Assembly (NCBI GenBank): GCA_036245525.1
Contig: BTPG01000003.1
Span: forward strand, 187,876,033-187,940,032
From: Semisulcospira habei
Lineage: Eukaryota; Mollusca; Gastropoda; Semisulcospiridae
Length of the DNA: 64,000 nucleotides
Reading direction: 5' to 3'
The position numbers and the translations under genes were made by a program. Every line of letters starts with the position of its first letter. Position 1 is the first letter of the stretch. Shown piece after piece: positions 9,593 through 20,589 of this stretch. The notes beneath the pieces were generated by a model that saw only the letters and a list, made by a program, of their open reading frames with translations, was not told the origin of the DNA and searched no databases.

Positions 9593-9823
9593 TTAACTCC
9601 TTAAACTACCTGGGCAAATCGAACGCAAACCCACCTGAAAGAGGCATAAATCCTCATGAGCCCCCGTGACAGCTGGGGCTCATGAGGATTTATGTCTCTT
9701 GCTAGTCCTGTGTTCTTTATTCCTATTTTGGTCACATTAACATCTGTGTTCTTAACGCAAATTTCATCAGTATGGAGTCGTGTCAGACGCGCCATTCGTG
9801 ATCGCTGAGAGTAAAGGGGTTAA
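9593..9823. mobile_element. TA-type hairpin MITE, second subtype
   Basis: TTAACTCCTTAAACTACC at the left and GAGAGTAAAGGGGTTAA at the right. Hairpin A at 9637-9702 has AAATCCTC on one arm and GAGGATTT on the other. The 3' spacer CTTTATTCCTATTTTGGTCA is shared with 15621-15748 but not with ordinary TA elements. Confidence 0.8.
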
Positions 9824-9944
9824 TCTGAGCCAGTTGGCCCCCTGAGTGAAAGTGCTAAACCTCCATGCTCCGTGGTGATGCCGGTGACGCGGTACGGCAT
9901 ATTGGCAGTATATATAATACCAATCTCTACGCAAAAGGCATTAA

Positions 9945-10008
9945 GCTCATTTTTTGTGAAAAGCAAGATTGTCATTGTATTTACAATGGCAATCCTGCTT
10001 TTCACAAA
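9945..10008. repeat. Family P hairpin
   Basis: TTTTTGTGAAAAGCAAGATT at the left and its inverse at the right, with a central ATTTACAAT. Arms are about 28 bp with two mismatches. Confidence 0.8.
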
Positions 10009-10131
10009 AATTAACTTACTGTCATTTTGCCCTCACAGCGCAGAACAGTATTATTCCTGCTCTTTTAATTTTTGGACTGCGCGCTGCGGCTTGAAAACGT
10101 ATGTCTGGTACTGCTTAATAAATTGCAAAGC

Positions 10132-10593
10132 CAGGGGCTGATCTACGGGGGGGGGGGGGGCGGATTTTCGGGGGTTTCTGACCCCGCCTCTTATCACCCA
10201 CCCACCCCCCACCCCCACCACCCAAAAATCTTTAAAATGTTATAACAAAGTCCCTTGTTGGGATGTTTGTAACCCACCCCCTTCCTCCCTGTTTGATATT
10301 TTGGCGAGTATGGACACTCCACCCACCACCACCACCCCACCCACCCCCACCTACCCCCACCTCCACCCCACCCCACCCCTTCGTTGATAGATATTTTGGC
10401 GAGGCCGGCCGGGGTGAGAGTCTTGACCCACACACGCCTTCTCCCTTGCCTAGTTTGATTTTTCGGCGACTGGAAGAAGATGTAGCGTCGGGGAGGCCTT
10501 TTGTGTCAGGTTAAAGGTCCCAAACAAAATGTTGGACCCCCCCACCCCCACCCACCCCCCACCCACCCTTCCGAGGTAAGTGATCCGCCCCTG
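10132..10593. mobile_element. Family Q element with 5-bp target duplication
   Basis: CAGGGGCTGATC at the left and GATCCGCCCCTG at the right, flanked by AAAGC on both sides (10127-10131 and 10594-10598). The interior is C-rich with TTTGATATTTTGGCGA repeated. No transposase is present. Confidence 0.78.
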
Positions 10594-10721
10594 AAAGCTA
10601 TTCGATTTTACCAGGTTCATAATGATAACAATAACCTACGCTGCTGCGGAAAAAAAAAAAAAAAACCTGTTTACACCATCTGACGCTGTCATTGCGTAGG
10701 GGCCTCTGTTGTAGGTCTGCC

Positions 10722-10782
10722 CCTTTTGTGACAAGCGAGATTTTCATTGTAATACAATGACAATCTCGCTTTTCGCAAAATG
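10722..10782. repeat. Family P hairpin
   Basis: TTTTGTGACAAGCGAGATTT at the left and its inverse around ATTGTAATACAAT. It is the best-preserved member of the family in the window. Confidence 0.8.
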
Positions 10783-11074
10783 CACTTACAGCTATGAGCG
10801 AATGTGAATTTTCAAGTACTGTTAAAATAAATCGAGCAACCTGCTTAGCACAATGAGTCACTAACACTTGCAGGGAGCGTGTCGCATGCAACACACTGCG
10901 ATGGAGTTGCCTGGTCAAGCCGCTTGAGGTTTCGCAGCATGTTGCAGCCAACCAGCAGCGACCTTCCGCGTCACCACACTGGTTGTCTCCCTCGATTGGC
11001 TGCGCTGCAGTATTTACAACATACGACGCGGGAAGTATATAATATGGCAAAGTCCGGACCCAAACTTTTAAAAA

Positions 11075-11990
11075 GCAAAGAAATTCCGCAGTAAACAAAG
11101 AAACACGCTTAGAAAGGATAAGTTCAACACATGCGTGTTATATTTCTTTGTCGGAAATTTTTTCTTAACCCATTACATCCTGAGATGATTTTTTTTTTTT
11201 TAATTTGCTTATTGTTCTGTGAAGGCTGCATTACAGATTACAAGACGTATCAACCATTTTAGTTCAAGTGTGGTGCCAGAATAGCTTGGCGCCTGAGGCG
11301 CCAAGCTATTCTGGCACCACACTTGAACTATCATAGTCAATTTTATTTCAAGCAATGGCCAGAATGAAAAGGGTTAATATAATGACCAGACTGTTGCCTG
11401 CAACATAATCCGACGTGTGTCAAGTCCTCCGCTATTTTTTTTCAAATCTGGAGAGACGTTTCCACTAGGTTGAACGATGGTATCGTCCACTAATAGTGAA
11501 TCAATCTAATCTCGGGGAAATGGGACAGGCCCGGCAAACGCCCCAAAGGGACCAATGAGCGATTGCCACGCGGTCACTCACACCAGTAGCGATGAAATAC
11601 GCTGCGCATTTGCCTCAACTACGTAAATATTGTGTGCATTATAAAGTCGCAGCGTCCCATTGCACTATCTTTTTTTAATATATTTTGTTTCCAGTGAAGG
11701 TCTTTAAGGTAAATACATGTTTGCATGCGTGTGGCCTTAATCCTCCTGTCCGTCCAAGCTCTAATTTCCCTGGAAGATGCACAGCGGAATAATATGATGA
11801 TTGTATTTTCCTTTGTATATAGAGCTGTATCGTCCCATCACGAAAATATAAGTTACAAATCGTGTGCTTATTTCTATGTCTGTTTTCAAAATAGAGTACA
11901 CAATTGTGTACTATATTAATATTGTGTGAAATATTAATAAATTGTCTCGTAACTGTCTTTTCTAAGCGTGTTTCTTTCTTTGCTGGGTAC
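11075..11990. mobile_element. Family D inverted-repeat element with nested MITE
   Basis: CAAAGAAACACGCTTAGAAA near the left end is matched inverted by TTTCTAAGCGTGTTTCTTTC at 11958-11977. The same terminal motif occurs at 56556, 58301 and 60140. A TB3 MITE sits inside at 11165-11377. The rest of the interior (11378-11940) is non-coding, with an unremarkable 64-codon ORF. Confidence 0.6.
11165..11377. mobile_element. TB3 hairpin MITE
   Basis: TTAACCCATTACATCCTGAG at the left and GAATGAAAAGGGTTAA at the right. Hairpin B at 11261-11329 is a near-perfect stem. The orientation is opposite to the copies at 5427 and 54540. Confidence 0.9.
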
Positions 11991-12090
11991 TTCTCTACAT
12001 AGTGTTACACGCTTGGCAGTCCCCGTGGACTAAATTTTGTTTCCTCCTTGTAACAAGAACATAGCCAGCGGTGGAACCGGCTAAGTAACT

Positions 12091-12159
12091 GTGTGTTGGT
12101 CTGTCATTTTGGACCTTACGGCGGTACGCCGTAAGGTCCAAAATCGCAGACCAGCACAC
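12091..12159. repeat. Family E hairpin
   Basis: GTGTGTTGGTCTGTCATTTT with its inverse, centred on GGCGGTACGCC. A second copy at 55414-55483 has the same stem and a similar 3' flank (CCGACTGATG against CCGATCATGG), so the repeat unit is longer than the stem. Confidence 0.8.
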
Positions 12160-12432
12160 ATAGGTATCTTTGCCGACTGATGTCGAATGGGAAATTGGGA
12201 AATGTCTACTTACTGTAGATTGATAGGAACGACCAAGCTTTTTGTAATTATTGCTTGGTGGTGGTAATTACGCCTACTAATATTTAGTGAAAGGGGACTG
12301 TGGGAGAGGAAGGGATGGGGGGAAGGTGGGGGGGGGGACAAAAAGGGTGGTTGAGAGGTCAGTAATGGTCGAACGACAACACGTCAAATCAGAACTCCAT
12401 GGTGGAGTGGATTTGTTCGATTGGTTTTGATC

Positions 12433-12634
12433 TTAGCCCTTTCACTGCCGAAACGTGAACGCCATCCGACTGCAAGAGGCACAGATCCTCATGAGCCCCC
12501 GCAGTTGCGGGGGGTTATGAGGATCTATGCCTCTTGCTGACACTACTTTGTATTGGACGGCTGTGGTTCTTTGGCGTTAAATTTAAGAAGATTGCAGAAA
12601 CGCATTCTGCGTCCATTGGCGGTGAAGGGGTGAA
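12433..12634. mobile_element. TA hairpin MITE
   Basis: TTAGCCCTTTCACTGCCG at the left and GGCGGTGAAGGGGTGAA at the right, both boundaries one base off TTAA. Hairpin A is at 12472-12537. The 3' spacer AGAAGATTGCAGAAACGC is typical of TA elements. Confidence 0.88.
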
Positions 12635-13029
12635 CTTCGTAACTTTATATTCGAGGCAGGAGTGGGGCAGCCGGGACTAGCCAACATAAACGTCGAAAAC
12701 CTCTGTGGATCTACAGACCAGGATACGCTGGAGTCCAGGGCAATGACTGAGCGGACGCCCTCGACGGAACGGCAAAAATCACACAGGGCCTACGGATGGG
12801 CAGCTCAGACGTGGTGTGAAACCCGTGAAAGCATTTCCAGTAACGGATCCAAGGGAACCAAGCGATCGATCGCCTCACGGAGCAGAGGTATAGAGAGAAA
12901 AGCAGCAGATGTTGTGCAGACTCGAAGGGACATGAGAGATTCGTAGTAAACCAGACCAATATTGGTGCGACATCGAAAGGAACTCTGGGAAGACTTCTGG
13001 AGAGGTGGAATTGAACTCACAACATTATC
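12635..13029. other. Non-coding, nothing recognised
   Basis: Includes a 94-codon ORF on the + strand from 12662 with no recognisable domain and a highly charged, low-information composition. I do not regard it as a gene. Confidence 0.45.
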
Positions 13030-13244
13030 AATAACCCGTATAGCCCCACGGCCGCATTTCCCAAACTTTGGAGGCATTATCTATCGACTGTGTACCAGCT
13101 GCAGGAGATGAATCGATCATGATAATTCAAGGGTAGTGCCAGGTGAGCTTGGCGCCTTTCAGGCGCCAAGCTCATCTGGCAATACCCTTGAATTATCATG
13201 ATCGATCCATCTCCTGCTGCAGGGCGTTGGGGTTTAATGGGTTA
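13030..13244. mobile_element. TB1 hairpin MITE with decayed ends
   Basis: ATAACCCGTATAGCCCC at the left and GGGGTTTAATGGGTTAG at the right. The complete inverted repeat (13101-13220) has arms of about 58 bp starting GCAGGAGATG. Both arms carry GATGAGC, where most TB1 copies have GATTAGC. Confidence 0.85.
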
Positions 13245-13419
13245 GGTTGTGCCATAACTTGCTTTCGAAACAAACATTGCTTTGTATTCTATTTGGGTTT
13301 TAAACTGCATAACGCCTTTGTTGTTGAGTGCTCTTGTTCAATCACGTTTGAACTTACTGTGCTAGCTTTTTCGTTTATTATATTTTAATCCCAACACCAT
13401 GGTGAAGTCTTCTGTCCTG

Positions 13420-13633
13420 TTAACTCATTCTACCCCAGACACACCACAGCTAGATAAAGATCGACCAACATAGTTCAAGGGTGATGCCAGAATAGCTTGG
13501 CGCCTGTGGGCGCCAAGCTATTCTGGTATCACCCTTAAACTATCATGGTCGATCCGTGTCCTGCACTGCAATACAGTCTTCAGAAAACAACAGCAAAGTT
13601 TGGGGATTTCGGTGTTGGGGTAGAATGAGTTAA
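13420..13633. mobile_element. TB2 hairpin MITE
   Basis: TTAACTCATTCTACCCCAGA at the left and TTGGGGTAGAATGAGTTAA at the right, a perfect 14-bp terminal inverted repeat inside TTAA. Hairpin B is at 13459-13554. Copies lie at 33591, 43274, 44185, 49902 and 60334. Confidence 0.92.
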
Positions 13634-13929
13634 GTAACCAATAAGCTTTCTTTCGTAACGAACATCGTCTATTATTTGGATTTTTTAACTTCACAACATC
13701 CTTGTTGTTGAGCGGTCTTGGTCAATTACTTTTTAACTTATTGTCTTAGCTAGTCTATTATTTTTGTGGGGTTTTTTAATTTGTTTTTGCTTTTTTCCTG
13801 TTTATTTCACAACGTCATGGTGGCGCGGTATTTTTCGATTACTTTTGAACTCATTATCGTAGCTAATATTGTTTTTTATTTGAAATTCAACATCATGGCG
13901 TTTAAAAATCGTTGTCAGCATTGCTTTCC

Positions 13930-14058
13930 GGTGTTTTTTGTTTTTTTTGGGGTTTTTTTGTTTGTTTGTTTGTTTTGTTTGTTTTTGTTTTTTGTTGTTT
14001 TTTTGTTTGTTTGTTTTTGTTTTTTTTTTTTTGTTTGTTTTTTTTTGGGGGGGTGTTT
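13930..14058. repeat. (TTTG)n-rich low-complexity tract
   Basis: Long T runs with regular G interruptions. The poly-Phe/Val ORFs here are artefacts. Confidence 0.9.
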
Positions 14059-14066
14059 TGCATTGT

Positions 14067-14260
14067 TTAACCGATTGGCTGCGAAAACTTTGTTACCTCA
14101 ACGCCCCAGCCCCAGCAGTCCAAGGAACGTGGATGCAAATTAGGGTCGGCAAGATGCATAGATCCTCATGAGCCCCCGCAACTGCGGGGGCGCATGAGGA
14201 TCTATGCCTCTTGCATTCGGATCCTGTTCACTTTTTCAGTCTCGGCAGTGGCGAGGTTAA
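14067..14260. mobile_element. TA hairpin MITE
   Basis: TTAACCGATTGGCTGCG at the left and TCGGCAGTGGCGAGGTTAA at the right. Hairpin A at 14149-14214 has arms that match over about 30 bp. Confidence 0.88.
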
Positions 14261-14384
14261 CGCTATCTACCCCCACCCCCACCTCCACCCCCACCAGCTG
14301 ACTTGAGCCCACTTTATCGACACGCTCTCCCACACTGTTTCAAGATTTCCTCGTTCAAGAGAACTTCACAGCCGCCAGTGCTGA

Positions 14385-14499
14385 GGCCAGTTGCTTGAGT
14401 GACCTTAGTCCTGCGCCAGCCACTAAGCAAGGTGCTCCGTGTCGCGGAGCACCTTGCTTAGTGGCTGGCGCAGGACTAAGCTCACTCAAGCAACTGGCC
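14385..14499. repeat. Family F palindrome, 115 bp
   Basis: GGCCAGTTGCTTGAGTGA at the left and its inverse at the right, around TGTCG. Arms are about 55 bp with only a couple of mismatches. Other members are the split copy at 18995-19710 and the internally deleted copy at 48745-48837. Confidence 0.88.
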
Positions 14500-14789
14500 C
14501 CAGGAGACTCAACCACTCCTAAAAAAGAAAATTCCTCATCTACTTCAAACCCGGCGCCAACAGTGTTCGGGTGGACCGACCATTTGAGATGGATCGACCA
14601 GGAAATGGATGGACCATGATAGCCCTAAGCACCAAGGTAATCAGGCACTAGCCTTGATCTACAACGGTAGTTTCTTTAGCCGTGACTTTTTAACCCCTTC
14701 GCTACCAGTGGTCGCAGACAGCGTTTCTGAAATCTATGTTGTCAATACGGCCTAGTCTGTGGGGCCAACTGGTCGATATGTCTTAGCCT

Positions 14790-15050
14790 GTTGTTATGAC
14801 AGTAGGACAAGACTTGTGGCTTAGACCAGGCCGACTGTTTCAGTCAACGTTCATACACACCGCAGTAGTCTGAGACTTCTTGCTTAGACCGGGCCTATCG
14901 TCTTAGACCACGTTCATGCATAATCACACCAGCTGAACTGGTCTCAGACCTCGTTCATGCACACAACAGTAGGCTGAGACTTCTTGCATAGACCGCGCCC
15001 GATCCGGCGTTTGGGACCACGTTCATGCATAATCACACCAGCTGAACTTG
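14790..15050. repeat. Minisatellite, unit about 104 bp
   Basis: CTGAGACTTCTTGC recurs at 14870 and 14974. AATCACACCAGCTGAACT and CCACGTTCATGCATAATC also recur, with a less conserved earlier unit from about 14790. No ORF. Confidence 0.75.
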
Positions 15051-15306
15051 TGTGTTTTCTAAAGAAGCAATTTGGAAGCTGAAATAATGTGCGCTCTTCT
15101 CAAACACTTGAAAGGAGGCGTGCAAATTATGTCTTATAAGGGGACGGCTTGCCAAATGTCAAGTGGGTGTTTTTTTTATAATTTTTTTTTATTTTATCTC
15201 AAAGTCTCGAGAAGCATGAAAATATATAACGATGAAATTGGCAACCAGAAAACGGTCGATGCACTTGTTCAGGATGTGACTGCGTGGACTGTGCAAAGTT
15301 AGCATG

Positions 15307-15366
15307 TACCCAATGCGCACAGGCCATCTGGCCGACGTCGGCCAGATGGCCTGTGTGCATTGGGTA
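15307..15366. repeat. Family C palindrome, 60-bp short form
   Basis: TACCCAATGCGCACAGGCCA meets its inverse at GGCCGACGTCGGCC. The arms are almost perfect. It is the compact version of the 211-319 palindrome. Confidence 0.88.
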
Positions 15367-15537
15367 AATATGTGTCTGGAAGCTCCTTATTTGAAGGATT
15401 AATATGGACTTCAAATGCAGTGTTGGTAAACTTCCTGACTAATTACACCTTCTGCCGTACAAAATTTCAAATGCCTGCGACGTGCTTTTCTTTTCAACGC
15501 CTCAAATTCCCAGGGGCAAGGCGAAGGCTACCCATCT

Positions 15538-15748
15538 GCAAGAGACATAAACCCTCATTAGCCCCCGCAGACACGGGGGATGGGAGGGGGGGTGGAGCTC
15601 ATGAGGATTTATGTCTCTTCAGTGTTGGTCCTATGTTCTTATACCTATTTTGTTGTCCCATTTTTACATGTTTTCTTCACGCGAATGTTTGTCACCGTGC
15701 AGTGATTTCAGACGCGAAATACGTGATCAATGGCAGCGAATGGGTTAA
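15538..15748. mobile_element. TA-type hairpin MITE, second subtype
   Basis: Hairpin A (15538-15620) has a G-rich insertion in the right arm. The 3' half CTATGTTCTTATACC, TGGCAGCGAATGGGTTAA matches the subtype at 9593. The left terminus is unclear. The right TTAA is shared with the next element. Confidence 0.7.
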
Positions 15749-15967
15749 CCCATATCATACTGAGGCTAAAAGCTTCAAATTTGTACACTGCCATATGCAA
15801 GCTACATTATAGTACTTACAGGTAAGGATATAGACTAATGGCTTTAGTTCAAGGGTAGTGCCAGAATAGTTTGGCGCCTAGAGGCGCCAAGCTATTCTGG
15901 CACTACCCTTGAACTATTTTAGTCAAACCTATTTCACACACTGGTGTATTCGAATGATATGGGTTAA
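15745..15967. mobile_element. TB4 hairpin MITE, inverse orientation
   Basis: TTAACCCATATCATACTGAG at the left and CGAATGATATGGGTTAA at the right. Hairpin B is at 15846-15916. The flank TTGTACACTGCCATATGCAA is the inverse of that at 5157-5185 and 63169-63190. Confidence 0.9.
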
Positions 15968-16084
15968 AGGGGACTGTTTTCACCCTATCTGATATCGATA
16001 TATTGGTTGCTGGAGTGTCGGCCACAGGGTTTTGGCGGCCGAGCAAGGGTACAACATCTCAAAAGAATCTCCTCCGCAAGATGG

Positions 16085-16320
16085 CATTCAATTCAATTCA
16101 ATTCAATTCAATTCAATAAATTTTATTTATCTGGCTACGGGCAAATAAAGTGGTCCGACAGGCTCAGTGACTTAGATATAGACAAAACTTACATTAAAAT
16201 ATGCACACAATAATGATACAAACAATCAATTCAATAAAAATCTAATGTATTTAAAAAAAAGCACAACATTAATGAATAAAATTTATGTAAAAAATAAAAA
16301 TAATAATAATGAAAAACATA
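16085..16320. repeat. (AATTC)n microsatellite and A/T-rich sequence
   Basis: Six ATTCA units (16088-16118), then AATAAATTTTATTTATCTGG and an A-rich stretch with AATAAT repeats. It may be the 3' end of a retroelement, but no protein supports this. Confidence 0.6.
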
Positions 16321-16537
16321 CGTGCACATATCAGCTCATATCATATTGGCAGTATGATATAAGCCCATGCTTATTGATAGTACATTCAGCAAAGTCAGAA
16401 TAATGAAATTGATCTGCGCAAACCCCCTCGGGATTTTGGGACCTTACACTGCTTTTTACTGATCTTTTATGTTCAAGATAAAATCTCCACGTATTGCAGG
16501 GACAAAGTTTTGCACCCTGCCAAAATGTCATCAGCCT

Positions 16538-16603
16538 GCAAGAGGCATAGATCCTCATGAGCCCCCGCGACAGCGGGGGCTCATGAGGTTCTACGCCTCT
16601 TGC
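16538..16603. repeat. Hairpin A, solitary
   Basis: GCAAGAGGCATAGATCCTC with its inverse; the right arm has GAGGTTCTACGCC. TA ends are not recognisable around it. Confidence 0.85.
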
Positions 16604-16780
16604 GTGTTTTCTCAAACGGAGAGGATCATCAGGCATTCAATGAAACTGCGTGGCCATGACGAAGTAGACTAAGCGATAAAGATGCGTCTCCTTACCCCAG
16701 GGCTCCCAAATATCGATCGGAGGTCCCAAATTATACAGGCCCACTTCTGCCGTTCGGACAGCGGTCCCCTTATACCTATC

Positions 16781-16826
16781 CAGTGAGCAAGAAGTCTTCA
16801 TGCCGAGGACTTCTTGCTCACACTGA
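16781..16826. repeat. Short hairpin
   Basis: CAGTGAGCAAGAAGTC at the left and GACTTCTTGCTCACACTG at the right, around TTCATGCCGAG. I see one copy. The rest of 16604-17300 holds no recognisable gene. Confidence 0.7.
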
Positions 16827-17299
16827 TCAGTGTCGATCTACTCCTCGCTTCTGTTCAATCAAGCTGTCTGCAGTCCTTTAGCGTGAAGCGGCACAGTCGC
16901 ACACATAGGCTAAGGTTGAGAAGTGAATTTATAACATTTTGTGTTGATTTTCTGCATTAGTCTGTTTGTTCCACTTTTAGGAAAATGATGCAGTATAGTT
17001 TGATATTGCACATCTATACATGTCGTAAAAAAATAAACCCGCATTTTTTCTACTTTAGCCTGTGGTGGTTTTATATTGTTACGGCGGAGAAAGATACTGC
17101 ATGGATGATTTCGTTGTGGGGGGGGGGGGGGGGTGAGGGGGTTCAGTGACGAATGTGAAGATTTCAGAAGAATTTGTCATAGAAATGTTCACTGTTATGT
17201 CATGTCATGACTCACGAAAGCAAACATTACGACGATCACGTTTTGCCACAGTTTTCGGCTTACGTAGGCCTACACCTTCCCGGAATCCTTTCATACGAC

Positions 17300-17350
17300 G
17301 CCGTGAGATAACCTTAGTCGCCTGCTCGGCGTTAAACCCCCAAAACTAAC
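17300..17350 (+). repeat. SINE-like tail
   Basis: CGCCGTGAGATAACCTTAGT, then CTCGGCGTTAAACCCC and AACTAACTAACC. It matches 45899-45960 and, inverted, 8662-8718. Confidence 0.7.
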
Positions 17351-17365
17351 TAACCTTTCATACGC

Positions 17366-17458
17366 ACGCATGCACACACACACACACACAAGCACACACA
17401 CAAACGCACACACGCACGCAAACACACACACAAACACACACAAACGCACACACGCACG

Positions 17459-17491
<33 letters not shown>

Positions 17492-17603
17492 CACAAACAC
17501 ACACACTTTACGCAAGCACACACGCACGCACACACACACACACACAACACACGCACACGCACACAGACACACACACACACATTCACATACACACACACAC
17601 ACT

Positions 17604-17652
<49 letters not shown>
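17366..17652. repeat. (CA)n microsatellite, imperfect
   Basis: About 290 bp of CA with CG, AA and CT interruptions. The His-Thr and Cys-Val ORFs across it are artefacts. Confidence 0.95.
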
Positions 17653-17656
<4 letters not shown>

Positions 17657-18080
17657 TAAGAGTTCATTGCCTGGAACAGGCTGTCAAGGTCAATCTACGA
17701 TCGTTCACCTTGCAGAGTCAAGCACGTCTGACACAAAAAAAACTTGTCCCGGCCCACGGTTTTACAGGCAGTGAAAGGAAAGAATGCATCCCAAATTAAG
17801 GCAGAATGGGCGAACGAACGACCTACGCGACAGAAAGACCAGTAAACTCGTAAGCGAGTCCCCGAATAACACCTATATCCTTATAAACCACTTCTTCTTG
17901 AAGGGGCACTTGGAGATCTACGTCTCTCGCATTCGTGTCATGCGAGCTCCAGAACTGTCTGCAACAGAAGCCGGCTTCACCAGGAAACCTTTTTACCATT
18001 TCTATAGGACGTGTGTCCAACGGAAGTCTTTTCCTGGGTTGTTTTTTTTTTTTTTTTATATTGGAAATTCCTGATATCTA

Positions 18081-18145
18081 CAAGAGGCATAGAACCTCAT
18101 GAGGCCCTGCAATTGCAGGGCCTCGTGATGTTCTATGTCTCTTGC
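18081..18145. repeat. Hairpin A variant
   Basis: CAAGAGGCATAGAACCTCAT at the left and GTGATGTTCTATGTCTCTTG at the right. The stem interior GAGGCCCTGC/GCAGGGCCTC is altered on both arms. A fragment of an A right arm may lie at 17890-17930. Confidence 0.8.
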
Positions 18146-18189
18146 CAGAATAGTATACTCGTGTCCAACGTGTGTTTTCTGTTTGTTTG

Positions 18190-18535
18190 TTGTTGTTTTG
18201 CTGTTGTTGTTGTTGTTTTCTTGGGGGGGGGGGGGGGGGTCTCTGTTGTTGGGTCATTGTGGTTGTGAATTCTTGATATCTGCAAGAGACATACACTCCC
18301 GCGGAACCTGCACTTATCACAATGCCTCATCAGGTTCTGTTCAGTGCTCCTGCTGCTGGAACAGAAGACACTCCTAACCCCCCCCCCCCACCCCCACCCC
18401 CCACCACCCCCCACCACCCCACCCCGCTTTCAAGAATTCTTTCAACATGGAATCTGTTATATCTGCAAGGTACATAGAACCTCATGGTGAGGCCCTTCAT
18501 GATGAAGAGCCTCAATGAAGTCCTATGCCTCTTGC
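18190..18535. repeat. Low-complexity tracts and two decayed hairpin A copies
   Basis: A GTT-rich run (18190-18222), poly-G (18223-18239) and a CCCCACC tract (18378-18426) separate a broken hairpin A at about 18283-18345 from a better one at 18465-18535. The right arm of the latter reads CCTATGCCTCTTGC. Confidence 0.65.
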
Positions 18536-18994
18536 CGGGAACAGAAGTTTCGATCACAGCACATCGACCTGACATTGGTGTTCCTCTGAAGGATAGGTTA
18601 ATCAAGGTTTGCCTATTCGAAGGGGAGGGAAGCACTTCTCCGCAATCGATCGTCTCCCTTTGAGTGAAGAAGCCAAATTCTTGGGACGGACAGCAGCGAA
18701 GCCAGAAGCCTTCTGGAACGAAGATTTCTATAGAAGTGTGTCCTTGAAGTACGCGAGTACTCAGTAATTTTAGTAAAATTTGAGAGAAACAAACATTGAC
18801 TGGCGGAGAGACAGGATATTTTGCCGCGGGAGTGTAATTGTTAAACATTTTGATTCAACAGTAAACGTAACGTAACCCCGCCACTTCGGCCGCTTAATTG
18901 CAACGGCCGGCGGCCACCGATACTACTGCATGCAATGCGTATACAGCACCGGTGGCTGCAGTCTCAGGAGGGTTAATCAAAGTTGCGACGCTTG

Positions 18995-19037
18995 GGTCCA
19001 GTTGCGTGAGTGAACTCAGTCCTCCGCAAGCCATTAA
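18995..19037. repeat. Family F palindrome, left arm cut by a MITE
   Basis: CCAGTTGCGTGAGTGAAC and GCAAGCCATTAA match the family F left arm. The partner arm resumes after the TA element, so the MITE used the TTAA inside the stem as its target. Confidence 0.75.
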
Positions 19038-19629
19038 CCCCTTCCCCGCCAACGGATGTACATTTTGTTTGTGAAATCTGTGTTCACTGAACAACCAAAC
19101 CCACAACTGTCCAAAGAACTTGGGCACAAAGTGGTCTAAGCAAGAGGCATAGATCCTCATGAGCCCCCGCTGTCGCGGGGGCTCATGAGGATCTATGCCT
19201 CTTGCAATTAGATCGCGTTCATTTTTTGTTCCCTGCCAACGGACGTGCATTTTTGTTTGTGAAATCTGCTGTATTCACTGAACGACCAAAAGCCACAACT
19301 GTTCAAAGAACTTGGACAAAGAATGGTCTAAGCGGCAAGAGGCATAGATCATTATCGCGGGGGCTCATGCGGATCTATGCCTCTTGCAATTAAATGATCC
19401 CGTTCACTTTTTGCTCCTTGTCAAAGGGCGTACATTTTTGTTTGTGAAATCAGCATTCACTGAACGACCAAAAGCCACTGACGACTGTCCAAAAAATAAT
19501 TGGACACAAAGTGGTCTCAGCAAGAGACATAGATCCTCATGAGCCCCCCGCGACTGCGTGGGCTCATGAGGATCTATGCCTCTTGTAGTTAGATCGCGTT
19601 CACTTTTACTCGGCAGCGAAAGGGGTTAA
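19034..19629. mobile_element. TA element with interior triplicated in tandem
   Basis: One pair of ends, TTAACCCCTTCCCCGCC and CTCGGCAGCGAAAGGGGTTAA, encloses three head-to-tail interiors with hairpin A at 19140-19205, 19335-19387 (shortened) and 19520-19585. Each unit is about 185-195 bp and has TTTTGTTTGTGAAATC followed by TTCACTGAACNACCAAA. No other element in the window has this form outside the satellite. Confidence 0.9.
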
Positions 19630-19850
19630 ACAATGGATCCGCTATAACGGAGCACCCTGTTTAATGGCTTGCGCGGGACTAAAGCTCACTCGTGCAACTG
19701 GTCCCTGTTCTGGTGATCACAACAAGGGCAAAACAAACAACGGATCCGCTATAACGGAGCACCCTGTTTAATGGCTTGCGAGGGACTAAAAGCTCACTCG
19801 TGCAACTGGTCCCTGTTCTGGTGATCACAACAAGGGCAAAGCAAACTAAA
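19626..19850. repeat. Family F right arm duplicated in tandem
   Basis: GGATCCGCTATAACGGAGCA occurs at 19635 and 19742, a direct duplication with a 107-bp period that includes TTAATGGCTTGCG and GTGCAACTGGTCCCTGTTC. The two units differ at only a few bases. Confidence 0.85.
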
Positions 19851-20160
19851 CAAATGAAAACACAATCAAGCAGGCTGCCGACTTTTTTGCAATTTGTTTT
19901 CATCTGTGGCATTTTCTCCAGATCCAGGATCGAAGAGGATTCGAGCCATCCCGAAGTGTGTGCCACAAATTAATGTGTTAGATCCCACCCACACAATCGG
20001 ATACCCTGGGCGATTTATCGCCCCGGCAGAACAGATGTCAAAGCATGGGCTAGCAAAAAGCAAGAACGTTTCCAAGCGGGAATCAATATTGCAAACGTAA
20101 AACTGTTTTATCATGAGGCAGATCGTCTCGATCCTTTGCTGGGTGTCGTCCCGAATTCAT

Positions 20161-20384
20161 GATTAGCCGCTGCACTGAGGAGATACGGAGAACAAGATCT
20201 AGCTGCAAGAGGCATAGATCCTCATGAGCCCCCGAAATTGCGGAAACTCATGAGGATCTATGCCTCTTGCATGACACCACTTTGACTTTTCTATGTTCTT
20301 GGGACGGTAGGGGATCTTTTAACGTTTGAATTTTACACTAGCGGTGATTTTTACAGTGCGATCCATTGGCATTGAAGGGGTTAA
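20161..20384. mobile_element. TA hairpin MITE
   Basis: The left end ATTAGCCGCTGCACTG is degenerate. The right end GGCATTGAAGGGGTTAA is typical. Hairpin A is at 20205-20270. Confidence 0.8.
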
Positions 20385-20589
20385 TTAGGTCAGATAGTGG
20401 AAGGCTACAGGATTGCAGTTCATCATCGAGGGTGGGGGTGGGGGTGGGGGAAGGTGTTTGCGATCAAGCAACCACTGCAAGGAATAGTTAGTGCTTGTGA
20501 TCCAAGTACACTGCAGTCTTCGGGCACTTAACGCAGACGTTTTCCCCGGAACTCAGTAAAAGTCTTCAAAATGTGATGACGTCAGTTCC

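Noticed and set aside
12662..12946. 94-codon ORF as a small host gene
   Set aside because: No domain, no splice or start context, and a minus-strand ORF of similar length overlaps it.
17300..17350. tRNA gene or tRNA-derived SINE head
   Set aside because: I could not find A and B box motifs or a cloverleaf upstream of the (ACTA)n tail, so only a SINE-like tail is claimed.
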